A stretch of 64,000 nucleotides of DNA from Salinarimonas rosea DSM 21201 (GCF_000429045.1 NZ_AUBC01000015.1:1-64000), one strand, 5' to 3'. Positions 18,166-28,824 are shown, numbered from the stretch's first letter. The notes: generated from the letters alone by a model not told the origin. Made by a program: numbers and translations.

Positions 18166-18850
18166 TCTCGTCTCCGGCTACGGCGGCATCTCCGTCCTGC
18201 GCGGCATCTCGCTCGACGTCGGTCCCGGCGAGGTGGTGGCCGTGCTCGGCGCCAACGGGGTCGGCAAGACCACGCTCAACGCCACGATCTCGGGCCTCGT
18301 GCGCGCGACCGCCGGCACGATCGCGTTCGACGGCGAGCGGATCGACGGCCTCGCGGCGCCCCAGATCGTCCGGCGCGGGCTGATCCACGTCCCCGAGGGC
18401 CGCCGGATCTTCCCCAACCTCTCGGTCCGCGAGAACCTGGAGCTCGGCAGCTATGCCCGGGCCCGCTCGTCCCGCGCGAAGAACCTCGAGCGGGTCTTCG
18501 AGACGTTCCCGCGGCTGCGCGAGCGCGCGGCGCAATCCGCGGGCACGCTGTCGGGCGGCGAGCAGCAGATGCTCGCCATCGGCCGCGGCCTGATGGGCGA
18601 GCCGAAGCTCCTCATCCTCGACGAGCCGTCCCTCGGCCTCTCGCCGCTCCTCGTCGACGAGCTGTTCCGCCTCGTCGCGACGATCGCGAAAGGGGGGCTC
18701 GCGGTCATGCTCGTCGAGCAGAACGTGGTGCAGTCCCTCGAGCTGGCCGACAGGGCCTACGTGCTCGAGAACGGGGCCGTCACCATGGCCGGCGCGGCGC
18801 GCGACCTCGCGGCCGATCCCGCGCTCGAAAAAACCTACCTGGGCATGTGA
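18149..18850 (+). CDS. Branched-chain-type ABC transporter ATP-binding protein, LivF family
   Basis: A 233-residue ABC ATPase: SVRDLVSGYGGISVLRGISL at the start, Walker A GANGVGKTT, the LivF-specific HVPEGRRIFPNLSVRENLELG, signature LSGGEQQMLAIGRGL, Walker B LLILDEPSLGLSP, and the H-loop position occupied by Gln (MLVEQN), as is normal in LivF. It pairs with the LivG-type subunit to energise uptake. It is the last transporter gene before the enzymes of the cluster. Confidence 0.94.
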   Translation: MLSVRDLVSGYGGISVLRGISLDVGPGEVVAVLGANGVGKTTLNATISGLVRATAGTIAFDGERIDGLAAPQIVRRGLIHVPEGRRIFPNLSVRENLELGSYARARSSRAKNLERVFETFPRLRERAAQSAGTLSGGEQQMLAIGRGLMGEPKLLILDEPSLGLSPLLVDELFRLVATIAKGGLAVMLVEQNVVQSLELADRAYVLENGAVTMAGAARDLAADPALEKTYLGM

Positions 18851-18864
18851 GGATGGAGTTCCCG

Positions 18865-20247
18865 ATGCGCATCGTCGCCGAACCCGTGCCGGCCCGCCCC
18901 GCGACGCCCGGCTGGGCGCTGGACTGGGGCCGTTTCGCGGAGAGCCTGGCCTGGGAGGACCTGCCGGGCGAGGTGGTCTCGCGCACGCGCCTCGTCGTGG
19001 CGGACTGCATCGCCGCGATCGCGGCGGGCGCGCAGGAGCCCGAGACGAAGGCGCTCGCCGAGCGCCTCCTGGCCACCGTCGGCGTCGGCCCGCACCCGCT
19101 CATCGGCGCGCGGCTGCGCGGGTCGGCGGCGGCCGCGGCCCTGTTCAACGGCACGGCGGGGACGACGCTCGAGCTCGACGAGGGCAACCAGTACGCCCGC
19201 GGCCATCCGGGCATCCACGTCGTGCCGGCCGCGCTGATCGCCGCGCAGCGAGCGGGCGCGACGGGCCGCGACCTCATCACGGCGATCGCGCTCGGCTACG
19301 AGGTGGGCGCCCGCATCGGCATCGCCTCGAAGCTGCGGGTCAGCATGCACCCCCACGGCACCTGGGGCACGGTGGGGGCGGCCGTCGCCGTGGCGAAGCT
19401 CCACGGCGCGTCCGCGGCCCAGATCGTCGAGGCGATGAGCGTCGCCTCCTCGCTGGGGCTGACCACGAGCCGGCGCACGATGCTCGAGGGCGGCACGGTG
19501 CGCAACAGCTTCGCCGGCTTCTCCAACCAGATCGGGCTCACCGTCTGGGACCTGGTCTGCGCCGGGTTCACCGGTGAGGCGGACGGGGTGGGCACCGTCT
19601 ACGGCACCGTGGCCGCGGACGACTGGCGGCCGCAGGAGATGACGGCCGAGCTCGGCACACGCTGGGAGATCGCGCGCAACTACTTCAAGCGCCACGCCTG
19701 CTGCCGCTACAATCACGCCGCCCTCGACGCGCTGGCCCGGATCACCGCCCGCGAGCGCGTCGCGCCCGACGCGATCGAGCGGATCGAGGTGGACACCTAC
19801 GTCTGGGCCGCGCAGCTCGCGAGCCCGCAGCCGCACAACATGCTCGCGGCGAAGTTCTCGCTGCCCTTCTCGATCGCCACGACGCTCGTCCACGGCGCGG
19901 CCACGGTCGACGCCTTCCGCGACGCCGCACGGGCGGACGAGCGGGTCCTCGCGCTCGCGCGGCGCGTCGTCGTGCGCGAGGACGAGGCGCTGACGGCCCG
20001 GCTGCCGGCGGAGCGTGCGGCACGCGTCCGGATCGACCTCTCCGGCGGCCGCACCGTCGAGGAGACGACCTTCACGAACCGCGGCGACACCGAGGATCCC
20101 TACGACGAGGGCGAGATCGCCGAGAAATTCCTGGAGCTCGCGACGCCCGTCTGGGGCGCGCGATCGGCAGGCTTGCTCCTCGCCACGCTGGGCCGGCTGG
20201 AAGCAGCGACGGGCCTGAACGACATCTACGCGCTGATCGCGCGTTGA
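18865..20247 (+). CDS. MmgE/PrpD family protein
   Basis: A 460-residue protein of the 2-methylcitrate dehydratase-like fold. It shows TRLVVADCIAAIAAGAQEPE, LFNGTAGTTLELDEGNQYAR, the conserved GHPGIHVVPAALIAAQRAGA, HPHGTWGTVGAAVAVAKLHG and YFKRHACCRYNHAALDAL. Frames from GTG 18847 and ATG 18853 are also open, but ATG 18865 is preferred because GGAG lies at 18855-18858. Family members dehydrate or isomerise tricarboxylates or act on itaconate-type substrates, and many are unassigned. In this cluster it stands between the importer and a PEP-mutase-family lyase. That recalls the PrpD-PrpB order of the methylcitrate cycle, but without a methylcitrate synthase. Confidence 0.88.
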   Translation: MRIVAEPVPARPATPGWALDWGRFAESLAWEDLPGEVVSRTRLVVADCIAAIAAGAQEPETKALAERLLATVGVGPHPLIGARLRGSAAAAALFNGTAGTTLELDEGNQYARGHPGIHVVPAALIAAQRAGATGRDLITAIALGYEVGARIGIASKLRVSMHPHGTWGTVGAAVAVAKLHGASAAQIVEAMSVASSLGLTTSRRTMLEGGTVRNSFAGFSNQIGLTVWDLVCAGFTGEADGVGTVYGTVAADDWRPQEMTAELGTRWEIARNYFKRHACCRYNHAALDALARITARERVAPDAIERIEVDTYVWAAQLASPQPHNMLAAKFSLPFSIATTLVHGAATVDAFRDAARADERVLALARRVVVREDEALTARLPAERAARVRIDLSGGRTVEETTFTNRGDTEDPYDEGEIAEKFLELATPVWGARSAGLLLATLGRLEAATGLNDIYALIAR

Positions 20248-20258
20248 CGGAGAAGAGA

Positions 20259-21155
20259 ATGGGAAATCCCACGACGCTCAAGGACCGCCTGAACGCGGAC
20301 GCCATCACCGTCGCGCCCGGGGTCTACGACGCGCTGACGGCGCTCATCGCGGTCGAGGCCGGCTTCTCGGCCCTCTACCTCTCCGGCGCGGCGCAGGCCT
20401 ACACGCGCCTGGGCCGCCCCGACATCGGCCTCGTCTCGATGAGCGAGGTCGCCGACCAGCTCGCGCTCATCCGTGACCGGGTCGACGCCAGCCTCGTGGT
20501 CGATGCCGACACCGGCTACGGCAACGCGCTCAACGTGCAGCGGACCGTGCGCGTCTTCGAGCGGGCGGGGGCGAGCGCTCTCCAGCTCGAGGACCAGACC
20601 TTCCCCAAGCGCTGCGGGCACCTCGCCGACAAGGGCGTGATCTCGGCGACCGAGATGGCGGGCAAGATCAAGGCCGCCGTGGACGCCCGCGCCAGCGAGG
20701 ACACGCTGATCATCGCCCGCACGGACGCGGTCGCGGTCGAGGGCTTCGAGCCCGCGATCGAGCGGGCGCATCTGTACGCCGAGGCGGGCGCGGACGTGCT
20801 CTTCGTGGAGGCGCCGCGCAGCGAGGCCCAGCTCGCCGGCATCGTCTCGGCGCTCGGCGGCGTCGCGCCCCTCATGGCGAACATGGTCGAGGGCGGCCAT
20901 ACGCCGCTCACCGAGGCGGACGCGCTGCAGCGGCTCGGGTTCAAGCTCGTGATCTTCCCCGGCGCGATCGTGCGCGTGCTCGCCCGCACGGCGCAGGAGT
21001 TCTACCGGACCCTCGCCGCCCACGGCGCCTCGTCTCCGTTCGCCGACCGCATGTTCAGCTTCGACGAGCTCAACGCGCTCATCGGGACGCCGGAGATGCT
21101 GGCCCGCGGGGCGCGCTACGAGGCCGGCGGGACGGGCTCGGGGGGCGACGCGTGA
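20259..21155 (+). CDS. Isocitrate lyase/PEP mutase family enzyme
   Basis: A 298-residue TIM-barrel lyase. The metal-binding segment VVDADTGYGNALNVQRTVRV and the catalytic loop KRCGH (residues 117-121) identify the 2-methylisocitrate lyase/carboxyPEP mutase branch, and the general-base Cys is present. IIARTDAVAVEGFEPAIERA and the late NMVEGGHTPLTEADALQRLG are family-typical. The enzyme should cleave a C-C bond of a 2-hydroxy or methylated dicarboxylate or tricarboxylate in the cytosol. The ATG at 20259 is chosen over the TTG at 20244 because GGAGAAGAG precedes it. The next gene overlaps its stop (GTGA). Confidence 0.9.
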   Translation: MGNPTTLKDRLNADAITVAPGVYDALTALIAVEAGFSALYLSGAAQAYTRLGRPDIGLVSMSEVADQLALIRDRVDASLVVDADTGYGNALNVQRTVRVFERAGASALQLEDQTFPKRCGHLADKGVISATEMAGKIKAAVDARASEDTLIIARTDAVAVEGFEPAIERAHLYAEAGADVLFVEAPRSEAQLAGIVSALGGVAPLMANMVEGGHTPLTEADALQRLGFKLVIFPGAIVRVLARTAQEFYRTLAAHGASSPFADRMFSFDELNALIGTPEMLARGARYEAGGTGSGGDA

Positions 21156-22888
21156 GCAGCCTCGACCCCGTCACCTTCGCCGTGCTCGAGGGGCGGCTGT
21201 CGCAGATCGCCGACGAGATGGACGCGACGCTCTACCGCTCGGCCTTCAACCCGATCATCGCCGAGGCGCGCGACGCCTGCCACGGGCTCTACCACCGCGA
21301 CACCGGGGACACGCTGGTGCAGGGGGCGAAGGGCCTGCCCATCTTCGTCGGCGCCATGGCCTTCGCCGTGCGCGCCGTGATCGACCACGTCGCGCGCTCG
21401 CGCGACCTCGCCCCCGGCGACGTCTTCCTGTTCAACGATCCGTACGCCGGCGGCACGCATCTCAACGACTTCCGGCTGGTGCGGCCCATCTTCCGCGACG
21501 GCGCGCTGTTCTGCTGGCTCGCCTCCGTGGGCCACTGGCTCGACATCGGCGGCAACGTGCCCGGCGGCTACAATCCGCGCGCGGTCGAGTGCTTCCAGGA
21601 GGGCGTGCTGATCCCGCCGGTGCGGCTGTTCCGGGCGGGCGTGCTGCAGGACGACATCGTCGCCATCCTGCGCGCCAACTCCCGCGTGCCGGACTCGAAC
21701 TGGGGCGACCTCAACGGCCAGCTCAACGCCCTCGACCTCGGCGAGCGGCGCCTCCACGCGCTCGTCGACGAATACGGCGAGGCGACGATCGAGGCGGCCT
21801 TCGAGGCCTTCTCGGCACGCGCGGAAGCGCTGATGCGCGAGGCGATCCGCTCGCTGCCGGACGGGACCTACGCCTACGAGGACTACCTCGACAACGACGG
21901 CATCACGGACGAGCGGCTGACCATCGCGCTCGCGGTGACCATCGCCGGCGACGAGATGCGGCTCGACTTCTCCCGTTCGTCGCCACCCTGCCGGGGCCCG
22001 GTGAACATCGCCCGCTCGACCGCCGTCGCCGCCTGCTACGTCGCCCTGAAGCACGTCTTCACCGAGGTGCCGGCCAATGCCGGCTGCCTGCGGCCGATCG
22101 CCTTCGACATCCCCGAGACGACCTTCCTCGGCGTCTCGGCGCCCCGCCCCGTCGCCGGCTACACGGAGACGATCCTGCGCATGATCGGCGTCGTCTTCGG
22201 CGCGCTCGCCGAGGCCGATCCGGCGCGGGCGACGGCGGGGCCGTTCGGGACCATCAACGCGCTCTCGCTCTCGGGCCACCGCCCGGACGGAAAGCGCTGG
22301 GTGATGTTCACCTTCTTCGGCGGCGGCCTCGGCGGCAACCCGCAGAGCGACGGGCTCAACCACGCCAACAACCCGATCTCGACGGCGACGATGCCCCCCG
22401 CCGAGATCCTGGAGGCGTCCTATCCGGTGATGTTCACGCAATGGGCGCTGCGGCCCGACTCGGCAGGGCCGGGCGAGCATCGCGGCGGCGTCGGTGCGGT
22501 CTACGAGGTCGAGGCCCTGGCCGAGGACGGCGCGGAGGTGTCGCTGCTCGGCGAGCGCGGCAAGTACCCGCCCGCGGGCGTCGCCGGCGGCGCGCCGGCC
22601 GCTACCAACCGGTTCACCTGGGACACGGCGGACGGCCCGCGCGAGCCGCCCTTCGTCTCCAAGGTGACCGGCGTGCGCATCGAGCCGGGCGGACGCGTCC
22701 GTCTCGAGAGCCCCGGCGGCGGCGGCTGGGGCGACCCGTTCCGGCGTGCGCCGTCCGCAGTGGCGCGCGACGTCGCCAACGGGCTCGTCGGCCGGGAGGC
22801 CGCGCGGGCGGCGTACGGCGTGGCGGTGGACGTCGACGGCGTGGTGGATGCGGCGGAGACCGCTCGGCTGCGGGAGGTCGGACGATGA
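21152..22888 (+). CDS. Hydantoinase B/oxoprolinase family protein (HyuB-like)
   Basis: A 578-residue protein with the HyuB signatures DPVTFAVLEGRLSQIADEMD, then REPIIAEARDACHGLY-like start of the domain and FNDPYAGGTHLNDFRLVRP. Also present are HWLDIGGNVPGGYNPRAVEC, the segment FSRSSPPCRGPVNIARST and the C-terminal HRGGVGAVYEVEALAEDGAE. Such subunits form ATP-dependent N-cyclic amide hydrolases (hydantoinase, 5-oxoprolinase) or acetone/acetophenone carboxylase-type enzymes with a HyuA partner. The GTG start overlaps the preceding stop by 4 bp, and the A subunit follows 31 bp downstream. This B-before-A order is less common than A-B. The substrate is not deducible. Confidence 0.92.
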   Translation: MSSLDPVTFAVLEGRLSQIADEMDATLYRSAFNPIIAEARDACHGLYHRDTGDTLVQGAKGLPIFVGAMAFAVRAVIDHVARSRDLAPGDVFLFNDPYAGGTHLNDFRLVRPIFRDGALFCWLASVGHWLDIGGNVPGGYNPRAVECFQEGVLIPPVRLFRAGVLQDDIVAILRANSRVPDSNWGDLNGQLNALDLGERRLHALVDEYGEATIEAAFEAFSARAEALMREAIRSLPDGTYAYEDYLDNDGITDERLTIALAVTIAGDEMRLDFSRSSPPCRGPVNIARSTAVAACYVALKHVFTEVPANAGCLRPIAFDIPETTFLGVSAPRPVAGYTETILRMIGVVFGALAEADPARATAGPFGTINALSLSGHRPDGKRWVMFTFFGGGLGGNPQSDGLNHANNPISTATMPPAEILEASYPVMFTQWALRPDSAGPGEHRGGVGAVYEVEALAEDGAEVSLLGERGKYPPAGVAGGAPAATNRFTWDTADGPREPPFVSKVTGVRIEPGGRVRLESPGGGGWGDPFRRAPSAVARDVANGLVGREAARAAYGVAVDVDGVVDAAETARLREVGR

Positions 22889-22919
22889 CGGGCGCACCAC
22901 CTGTTCGAGGAACACGCAC

Positions 22920-24980
22920 ATGACCGCCTCCCGCACCCTGGTCGGCGTCGACGTCGGCGGGACCTTCACCGATCTCGCCTGTTTCGACGAGGCGACCGGC
23001 ACGTTCCGCACCGCGAAGGTGCCCTCGAACCGCGGCGACGAAGCGTCGGGCTTCCTGGACGGACTGTCCGCGTTCGGCGACGTCGCCGACCTCGGCGCCA
23101 TCGTCCACGGCACCACGGTCGGCACGAATGCGCTGCTCGAGCGCAAGGGCGCGACGATCGGCGTGATCACCACCGCCGGCTTCCGCGACGTGCTGGAGAT
23201 GCGCCGGCGCGATCGCCAGCACACCTGGGGCCTGTGGGGCGACTTCGAGCCCATCGCCGAGCGGCGCATGCGGCTGGAGGTCGCCGAGCGGACGCTGGCC
23301 GACGGCACGGTCCGGCAGGCGATCGACCCGGCCGAGGTGGCGGCTGCGGCCCGCGCGCTGCTGGCGGAGGGCGCACAGGCGCTCGCCATCGTCTTCGTCA
23401 ACGCCTACGCCAACCCCGCGAACGAGCGCGCGGCGCTCGAGGCCGCCCGCGCCGTGTGGCCGAACCCGCACGTCTGCGCCTCGTCGGAGATCCTGCCCGA
23501 GATCCGCGAGTTCGAGCGCTCCTCGACGACGGCGCTCAACGCCTACCTGATGCCGGTCGTCGCCTCCTATCTCGCCAAGCTGGAGGAGGCGCTGGGCTCG
23601 GCCGCCTTCCCCGGCTCGTTCCACATCGTCCAGTCCAACGGCGGGGTGATGTCGACGGGGACCGCCCGGCGCCTGCCCGTGCGCACCGCGCTGTCTGGCC
23701 CCGCCGCCGGCGTCATCGCCGCCGCCGCCATCGCCCGGGCGGCCGGCTACGAGAACGTCATCACGGCGGATCTCGGGGGCACCTCGTTCGACGTGTCGCT
23801 GGTCGCCGGCGGCGAGGCCGCGCTCGCGGCGCAGACCACGATCGACTTCGGCCTCGTCATCCGCACGCCGATGATCGAGATCGCCACGATCGGCGCCGGC
23901 GGCGGCTCCATCGCCTCGGTCGACGCCGGCGGGCTGATCACGGTCGGGCCGGAGAGCGCGGGCTCGCGCCCGGGGCCGGTCGCCTACGGCCAGGGCAACG
24001 AGCGCCCCACCCTCACGGACGCCAACATCGTGCTCGGCCGCATCAATGCCGAGCGCCCGATCGGCGGCAAGCTCGCACGCCTCGACGTCGAGGCCGCGAC
24101 GGCGGCCATCGCCCGCACCATCGGCGCGCCGCTCGGGCTCTCGCCCATGGACGCGGCGGAGGCGATCGTGAAGGTCGCCAACGCCAAGATGGCGGGCGCC
24201 ATCCGGCTCGTCTCGATCGAGCGCGGGCACGACCCGGCGACCTTCGCGGCGGTGCCCTTCGGCGGCGGCGGCGCGCTTCATGCCGGGGCGCTGATCCGCG
24301 ACGTCGGGCTGAAATCGGCGCTCGTGCCGCGGTATCCGGGCGTCACCTCGGCTCTGGGCTGCATCATCGCCGACATCCGCCACGATCAGGTGCTCACCCT
24401 CAACCTGATGCTCGACGGTCTCGACGAGGCCGCCCTGCAGGAGCGCCTCGCCGCGGCCGCGCGAGAGGCCCGCGCCGTCGTCGCCCGCGCGGGTCTCGCC
24501 ACCGAGGGGATCGAGATCGTCACGGAATTCGACATGCACTATCTCGGGCAGACCCACACGGTCGCCGCGCGGCTCCCGGCCGGCACCGGCCTCGACGGCC
24601 GACCGGTGACGGCGGACATCGTGCGCGCGGCCTTCGAGGCGGCCTACGGCGCTGCGTTCAGCCGGCTGCTGCCGGGCATTCCGGTGAAGATCGTCTCCAT
24701 GCGCACGGCCGCCATCGGCAGGCGCCCGGCCTTCGACCTGAAGGCGCTCGCCCCCGCGGCGGACGCGCGCCTCGACACCGCAGCCCGCGGCACGCGCCCG
24801 GTCTTCTTCGAGGGCGCGTTCCACGAGACCGCGATCTATGCCCGCCTCGACCTTCCCGTCGGCGCGGTGATCCCCGGGCCCGCCATCCTCGAGCAGCCCG
24901 ACGCCACCACCGTCGTCGATCCCGGTCTCGTGGCGCGGGTCGACGACTTCGGCAACCTGATCGTGGAGAGGGCGCAATGA
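22920..24980 (+). CDS. Hydantoinase/oxoprolinase family protein (HyuA-like)
   Basis: A 686-residue ASKHA-fold ATPase subunit. The N-terminal phosphate loop GVDVGGTFTDLACFDEATG starts a few residues in. HGTTVGTNALLERKGA, FERSSTTALNAYLMPVV, SNGGVMSTGTARRLPVRTAL and TADLGGTSFDVSLV (second phosphate loop) follow, then GPESAGSRPGPVAYGQG. The C-terminal third contains LGQTHTVAARLPAGTGLDG and GPAILEQPDATTVVDPG. It activates the carbonyl or cyclic amide with ATP for the HyuB partner. The ATG at 22920 has GAGGAA 7 bp upstream. Its stop overlaps the next start. Confidence 0.92.
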   Translation: MTASRTLVGVDVGGTFTDLACFDEATGTFRTAKVPSNRGDEASGFLDGLSAFGDVADLGAIVHGTTVGTNALLERKGATIGVITTAGFRDVLEMRRRDRQHTWGLWGDFEPIAERRMRLEVAERTLADGTVRQAIDPAEVAAAARALLAEGAQALAIVFVNAYANPANERAALEAARAVWPNPHVCASSEILPEIREFERSSTTALNAYLMPVVASYLAKLEEALGSAAFPGSFHIVQSNGGVMSTGTARRLPVRTALSGPAAGVIAAAAIARAAGYENVITADLGGTSFDVSLVAGGEAALAAQTTIDFGLVIRTPMIEIATIGAGGGSIASVDAGGLITVGPESAGSRPGPVAYGQGNERPTLTDANIVLGRINAERPIGGKLARLDVEAATAAIARTIGAPLGLSPMDAAEAIVKVANAKMAGAIRLVSIERGHDPATFAAVPFGGGGALHAGALIRDVGLKSALVPRYPGVTSALGCIIADIRHDQVLTLNLMLDGLDEAALQERLAAAAREARAVVARAGLATEGIEIVTEFDMHYLGQTHTVAARLPAGTGLDGRPVTADIVRAAFEAAYGAAFSRLLPGIPVKIVSMRTAAIGRRPAFDLKALAPAADARLDTAARGTRPVFFEGAFHETAIYARLDLPVGAVIPGPAILEQPDATTVVDPGLVARVDDFGNLIVERAQ

Positions 24981-25582
24981 CGCCGATCGATCCCACCCGC
25001 ACCGCCCTCCTGATCGTCGACCTCCAGAACGACTTCCTCCACCCCGACGGCGCCTATGCCCGCGGCGGGCAGACCTCGGCGGCGATCGCCGCCCTCCCCG
25101 ATCGCGTGAAGCCGCTGGCCGAGGCGATGCGCGCGGCGGGCGGGCTCGTGATCTCGGCGCAGTTCACGCTCCAGCCCGGCCGCGGGGGCGAGCCGATCGT
25201 GTCGCCGCATCTCATGGCCATGCGGCCGTTCCTGCGGCGCGGGGACTTCCTCCCCGGCTCCTGGGGCCACACGCTGGTCGACACCCTCCAGCCGGCCGAC
25301 GTGGTGATCGAGAAGGTGGCCTATTCCGCCTTCTACATGACCCGCCTCGACTGGGTGCTGCGCAAGCTCGACATCGACCGGCTGCTGGTCTGCGGCATCG
25401 TCACCAATGGCGGCGTGGCGTCGACCGTGCGCGACGCCCACGTGCGCGACATCGACGCGACGGTGCTGACCGACGGCTGCGCGGCCTTCTCGCAGGAGGT
25501 GCACGATACGGCGCTCGCCGCCCTCGCCCCGGTGGCGCGCCTCGCCACGATCGCGGACGCGCTGGCGGAGATCGCGCGATGA
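24977..25582 (+). CDS. Isochorismatase-fold hydrolase lacking the usual nucleophilic cysteine
   Basis: A 201-residue Rossmann-like hydrolase. The family acid D15 lies in LLIVDLQNDF and K113 lies in VIEKVAYSAFY. The nucleophile loop reads GIVTNGGVASTVRDA: where cysteine hydrolases (nicotinamidase, carbamoyl-sarcosine amidase, RutB) have Cys before the Val, this protein has G146. True isochorismatases also lack this cysteine, so it may hydrolyse something other than an amide or be inactive. ATGA overlaps link it to both neighbours. In a hydantoinase cluster one would expect an N-carbamoyl amidohydrolase at this step, which makes the missing Cys notable. Confidence 0.85.
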   Translation: MTPIDPTRTALLIVDLQNDFLHPDGAYARGGQTSAAIAALPDRVKPLAEAMRAAGGLVISAQFTLQPGRGGEPIVSPHLMAMRPFLRRGDFLPGSWGHTLVDTLQPADVVIEKVAYSAFYMTRLDWVLRKLDIDRLLVCGIVTNGGVASTVRDAHVRDIDATVLTDGCAAFSQEVHDTALAALAPVARLATIADALAEIAR

Positions 25583-27009
25583 GCACCGTCCGCTTCGAGA
25601 CCCCGGACTACGACGCCGAGGCCCCCGTCCTCGTGGTCGGTGCCGGCGCCGCGGGGCTCGTCGCGGCGCTCGCCGCACGGGGTGACGGCGCCGACGTCGT
25701 GGTGCTCGAGCGCGACCCGCTGCCGCGCGGCTCGACCGCGCTCTCGGCCGGGCTCATCCCCGCCGCCGGCACCCGCTGGCAGGCAGCGGCGGGCGTCGAG
25801 GACGACCCGGAGCGCTTCGCGCGCGACATTCTCGCCAAGGCGGAGCACGAGCCCGATCCCGCGGACGTCGCGCGGCTCGCGTCCCTCTCCGCGCCCGTGC
25901 TGGAATGGCTCGCGGATGCGCATGGGCTCGATGTCTCCCTCGTCGACGACTTCCGCTATCCCGGCCATTCCGCCTTGCGCATGCACGGCCTGCCGAGCCG
26001 CTCCGGCGAGGAGCTGGTCGATCGGCTGCGGGAGGCCGCCGAGGCGGCCGACGTCGCGATCCTCACCGGCGCGCACGCCACGACCCTCTTCGCGACAGGC
26101 GATCGCCGGGTCACGGGCGTCGAGATCGCCCGGCCCGACGGGTCGTGCGAGCGCATCGGCTGCGGGGCGCTCGTGCTGGCCTGCAACGGCTACGGCGGCA
26201 ACCGGGAGCTCGTCGGCAGGCACATCCCGCAGATGCGCGACGCCCTCTATTTCGGCCATCCCGGCAACCAGGGCGACGCCGTGCTCTGGGGCGAGGCGCT
26301 CGGCGCCGCGACGCGCCACCTTTCCGGCCACCAGGGCCACGGCTCGGTGGCGCATCCGCACGGCATCCTGATCACCTGGGCGTGCCTCATGGAGGGGGGT
26401 GTCCAGGTCAACGCCGAGGGCCGCCGCTTCGCCGACGAGAGCCACGGCTATTCCGAGGCGGCGGCCGGCGTGATCGCGCAGCCCGGCGGCATCGCCTACT
26501 CGATCTTCGACGCCCGGATCGCCGGGATCGCCCGCCAGTTCGAGGACTTCCGGCAGGCCGAGGCGCAGGGCGCCGTGATCGAGGCGCCCGATGCGGCGAC
26601 GCTCGCCGCGCGCCTCGGCCTCCCCGCCGACGCGCTCGCCGGGACGCTGTCCGAGGTGGAGCGCCTGAAGGCGCAGGGCGCCGCCGACGCCTTCGGCCGC
26701 GATTTCGCGGGCGTCCCGCCGCTCGTTCCGCCGTACCGTGCGGTGCGCGTGACGGGCGCGCTCTTCCACACCCAGGGCGGGCTCGTGGTCGATGCGAACG
26801 CCCGCGTGCTCGACCCCGCCGGCACGCCCCTGCCCAATCTCCACGCCGCCGGCGGGGCCGCCTGCGGCATTTCCGGCTCGAAGGCGTCCGGCTACCTCTC
26901 GGGAAACGGGCTTCTCACGGCGGTCGGGTGGGGGTACGCCGCGGGGAGAGCGGCGGCCGCGCTCTCCCGCCGGCGGCCGCTCAGCTCTTCAGCCGCCATC
27001 CCGTCCTGA
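25579..27009 (+). CDS. FAD-dependent oxidoreductase (fumarate reductase/KstD-like flavoprotein)
   Basis: A 476-residue flavoprotein of the FAD_binding_2 family. The dinucleotide motif [20 protein letters not shown] lies near residue 15, followed by a Glu that binds ribose ([19 protein letters not shown]). [16 protein letters not shown] and the C-terminal [20 protein letters not shown] complete the FAD site. Relatives dehydrogenate or reduce C=C bonds of dicarboxylates, tricarballylate or ketosteroids. It is the last gene of the cluster that begins after the GntR-type regulator. Its 3' end overlaps the convergent ABC-2 permease gene by 29 bp. Confidence 0.88.
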   Translation: MSTVRFETPDYDAEAPVLVVGAGAAGLVAALAARGDGADVVVLERDPLPRGSTALSAGLIPAAGTRWQAAAGVEDDPERFARDILAKAEHEPDPADVARLASLSAPVLEWLADAHGLDVSLVDDFRYPGHSALRMHGLPSRSGEELVDRLREAAEAADVAILTGAHATTLFATGDRRVTGVEIARPDGSCERIGCGALVLACNGYGGNRELVGRHIPQMRDALYFGHPGNQGDAVLWGEALGAATRHLSGHQGHGSVAHPHGILITWACLMEGGVQVNAEGRRFADESHGYSEAAAGVIAQPGGIAYSIFDARIAGIARQFEDFRQAEAQGAVIEAPDAATLAARLGLPADALAGTLSEVERLKAQGAADAFGRDFAGVPPLVPPYRAVRVTGALFHTQGGLVVDANARVLDPAGTPLPNLHAAGGAACGISGSKASGYLSGNGLLTAVGWGYAAGRAAAALSRRRPLSSSAAIPS

Positions 27010-27738
27010 AGATCCAGGCCACGACGGCGAGGCAGACGAGCATGAACACGAAGGTCATGGCGAGGCTCACCGCGGGCGCCACGTCGGCGACGCCGTAGAA
27101 GCTCCAGCGGAAGCCGCTGACGAGATACAGCACCGGATTGAACAGCGCGACCGTGTCCCAGGGCTCGGGGAGCATCGTGATCGAGTAGAACGTGCCGCCC
27201 AGGAAGGCGAGCGGGGTCACCACCATCAGCGGGATCAGCTGCAGGCGCTGGAACGAGTCCGCCCAGATCCCGATGATGAAGCCGAACAGGCTGAAGGCCG
27301 TGCAGGTCAGCACCAGGAAGGCCGCCGTCCAGAGCGGGTGGAGGATCGTGTAGTCGACGAAGATGCGCGCGGTCGCCAGGATCAGGCAGCCGATCAGCAC
27401 GGACTTCGTCGCCGCCGCGCCGACGTAGCCGATCACGGTCTCGACCGCCGAGACGGGCGCGGACAGGAGCTCGTAGATCGTGCCCTGGAACTTCGGCAGG
27501 TAGATGCCGAAGGACGCGTTCGTCAGGCTCTCGGTGATCACGGTGAGCATGATCAGCCCCGGCACGATGAAGGCGCCGTAGGCGATGCCCTCCACCGTGT
27601 CGATGCGCGAGCCGATGGCCGAGCCGAAGACGATGAAGTAGAGCGAGGTCGAGAGCACGGGCGCGGCGACGCTCTGCATGATCGTGCGCCGGAAGCGGTT
27701 CATCTCGAACATGTAGATGGCGCGGATGCCGTTGAGGT

Positions 27739-27742
<4 letters not shown>
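26981..27742 (-). CDS. ABC-2 type transporter permease
   Basis: A 253-residue six-helix permease: [20 protein letters not shown] leads into the first helix, [20 protein letters not shown] into the second, and the conserved [16 protein letters not shown] is the coupling segment. [18 protein letters not shown] is the family motif before the last helices. It resembles YadH/NodJ-type exporters. The ATG at 27742 overlaps the stop of the ATPase gene, so both are one operon. The exported substrate (drug, lipid or polysaccharide) is unknown. Confidence 0.9.
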
Positions 27743-28716
<974 letters not shown>

Positions 28717-28790
28717 GGGGTCTCCCGGGGGAGGTTCGGGGGATGCGTCTCGTCGCCTCACATGGAGGAGCGGCGCCGCTTCGTCCAGGG

Positions 28791-28816
28791 CTCCCGCCGC
28801 AGGGGTGCGGCGGGAG
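28791..28816 (-). terminator. Hairpin downstream of the secreted hydrolase gene
   Basis: CTCCCGCCGC (28791-28800) pairs perfectly with GCGGCGGGAG (28807-28816) around a 6-nt loop. It lies 9 bp after the hydrolase stop and before the ABC-2 genes on the same strand. It probably separates the two transcription units. Confidence 0.6.
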
Positions 28817-28824
28817 GGACCCGC

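Noticed and set aside
18853-18867. Using GTG 18847 or ATG 18853 as the start of the MmgE/PrpD gene
   Set aside because: No ribosome-binding site at proper distance, whereas ATG 18865 has GGAG 6 bp upstream; alternatives are not excluded.
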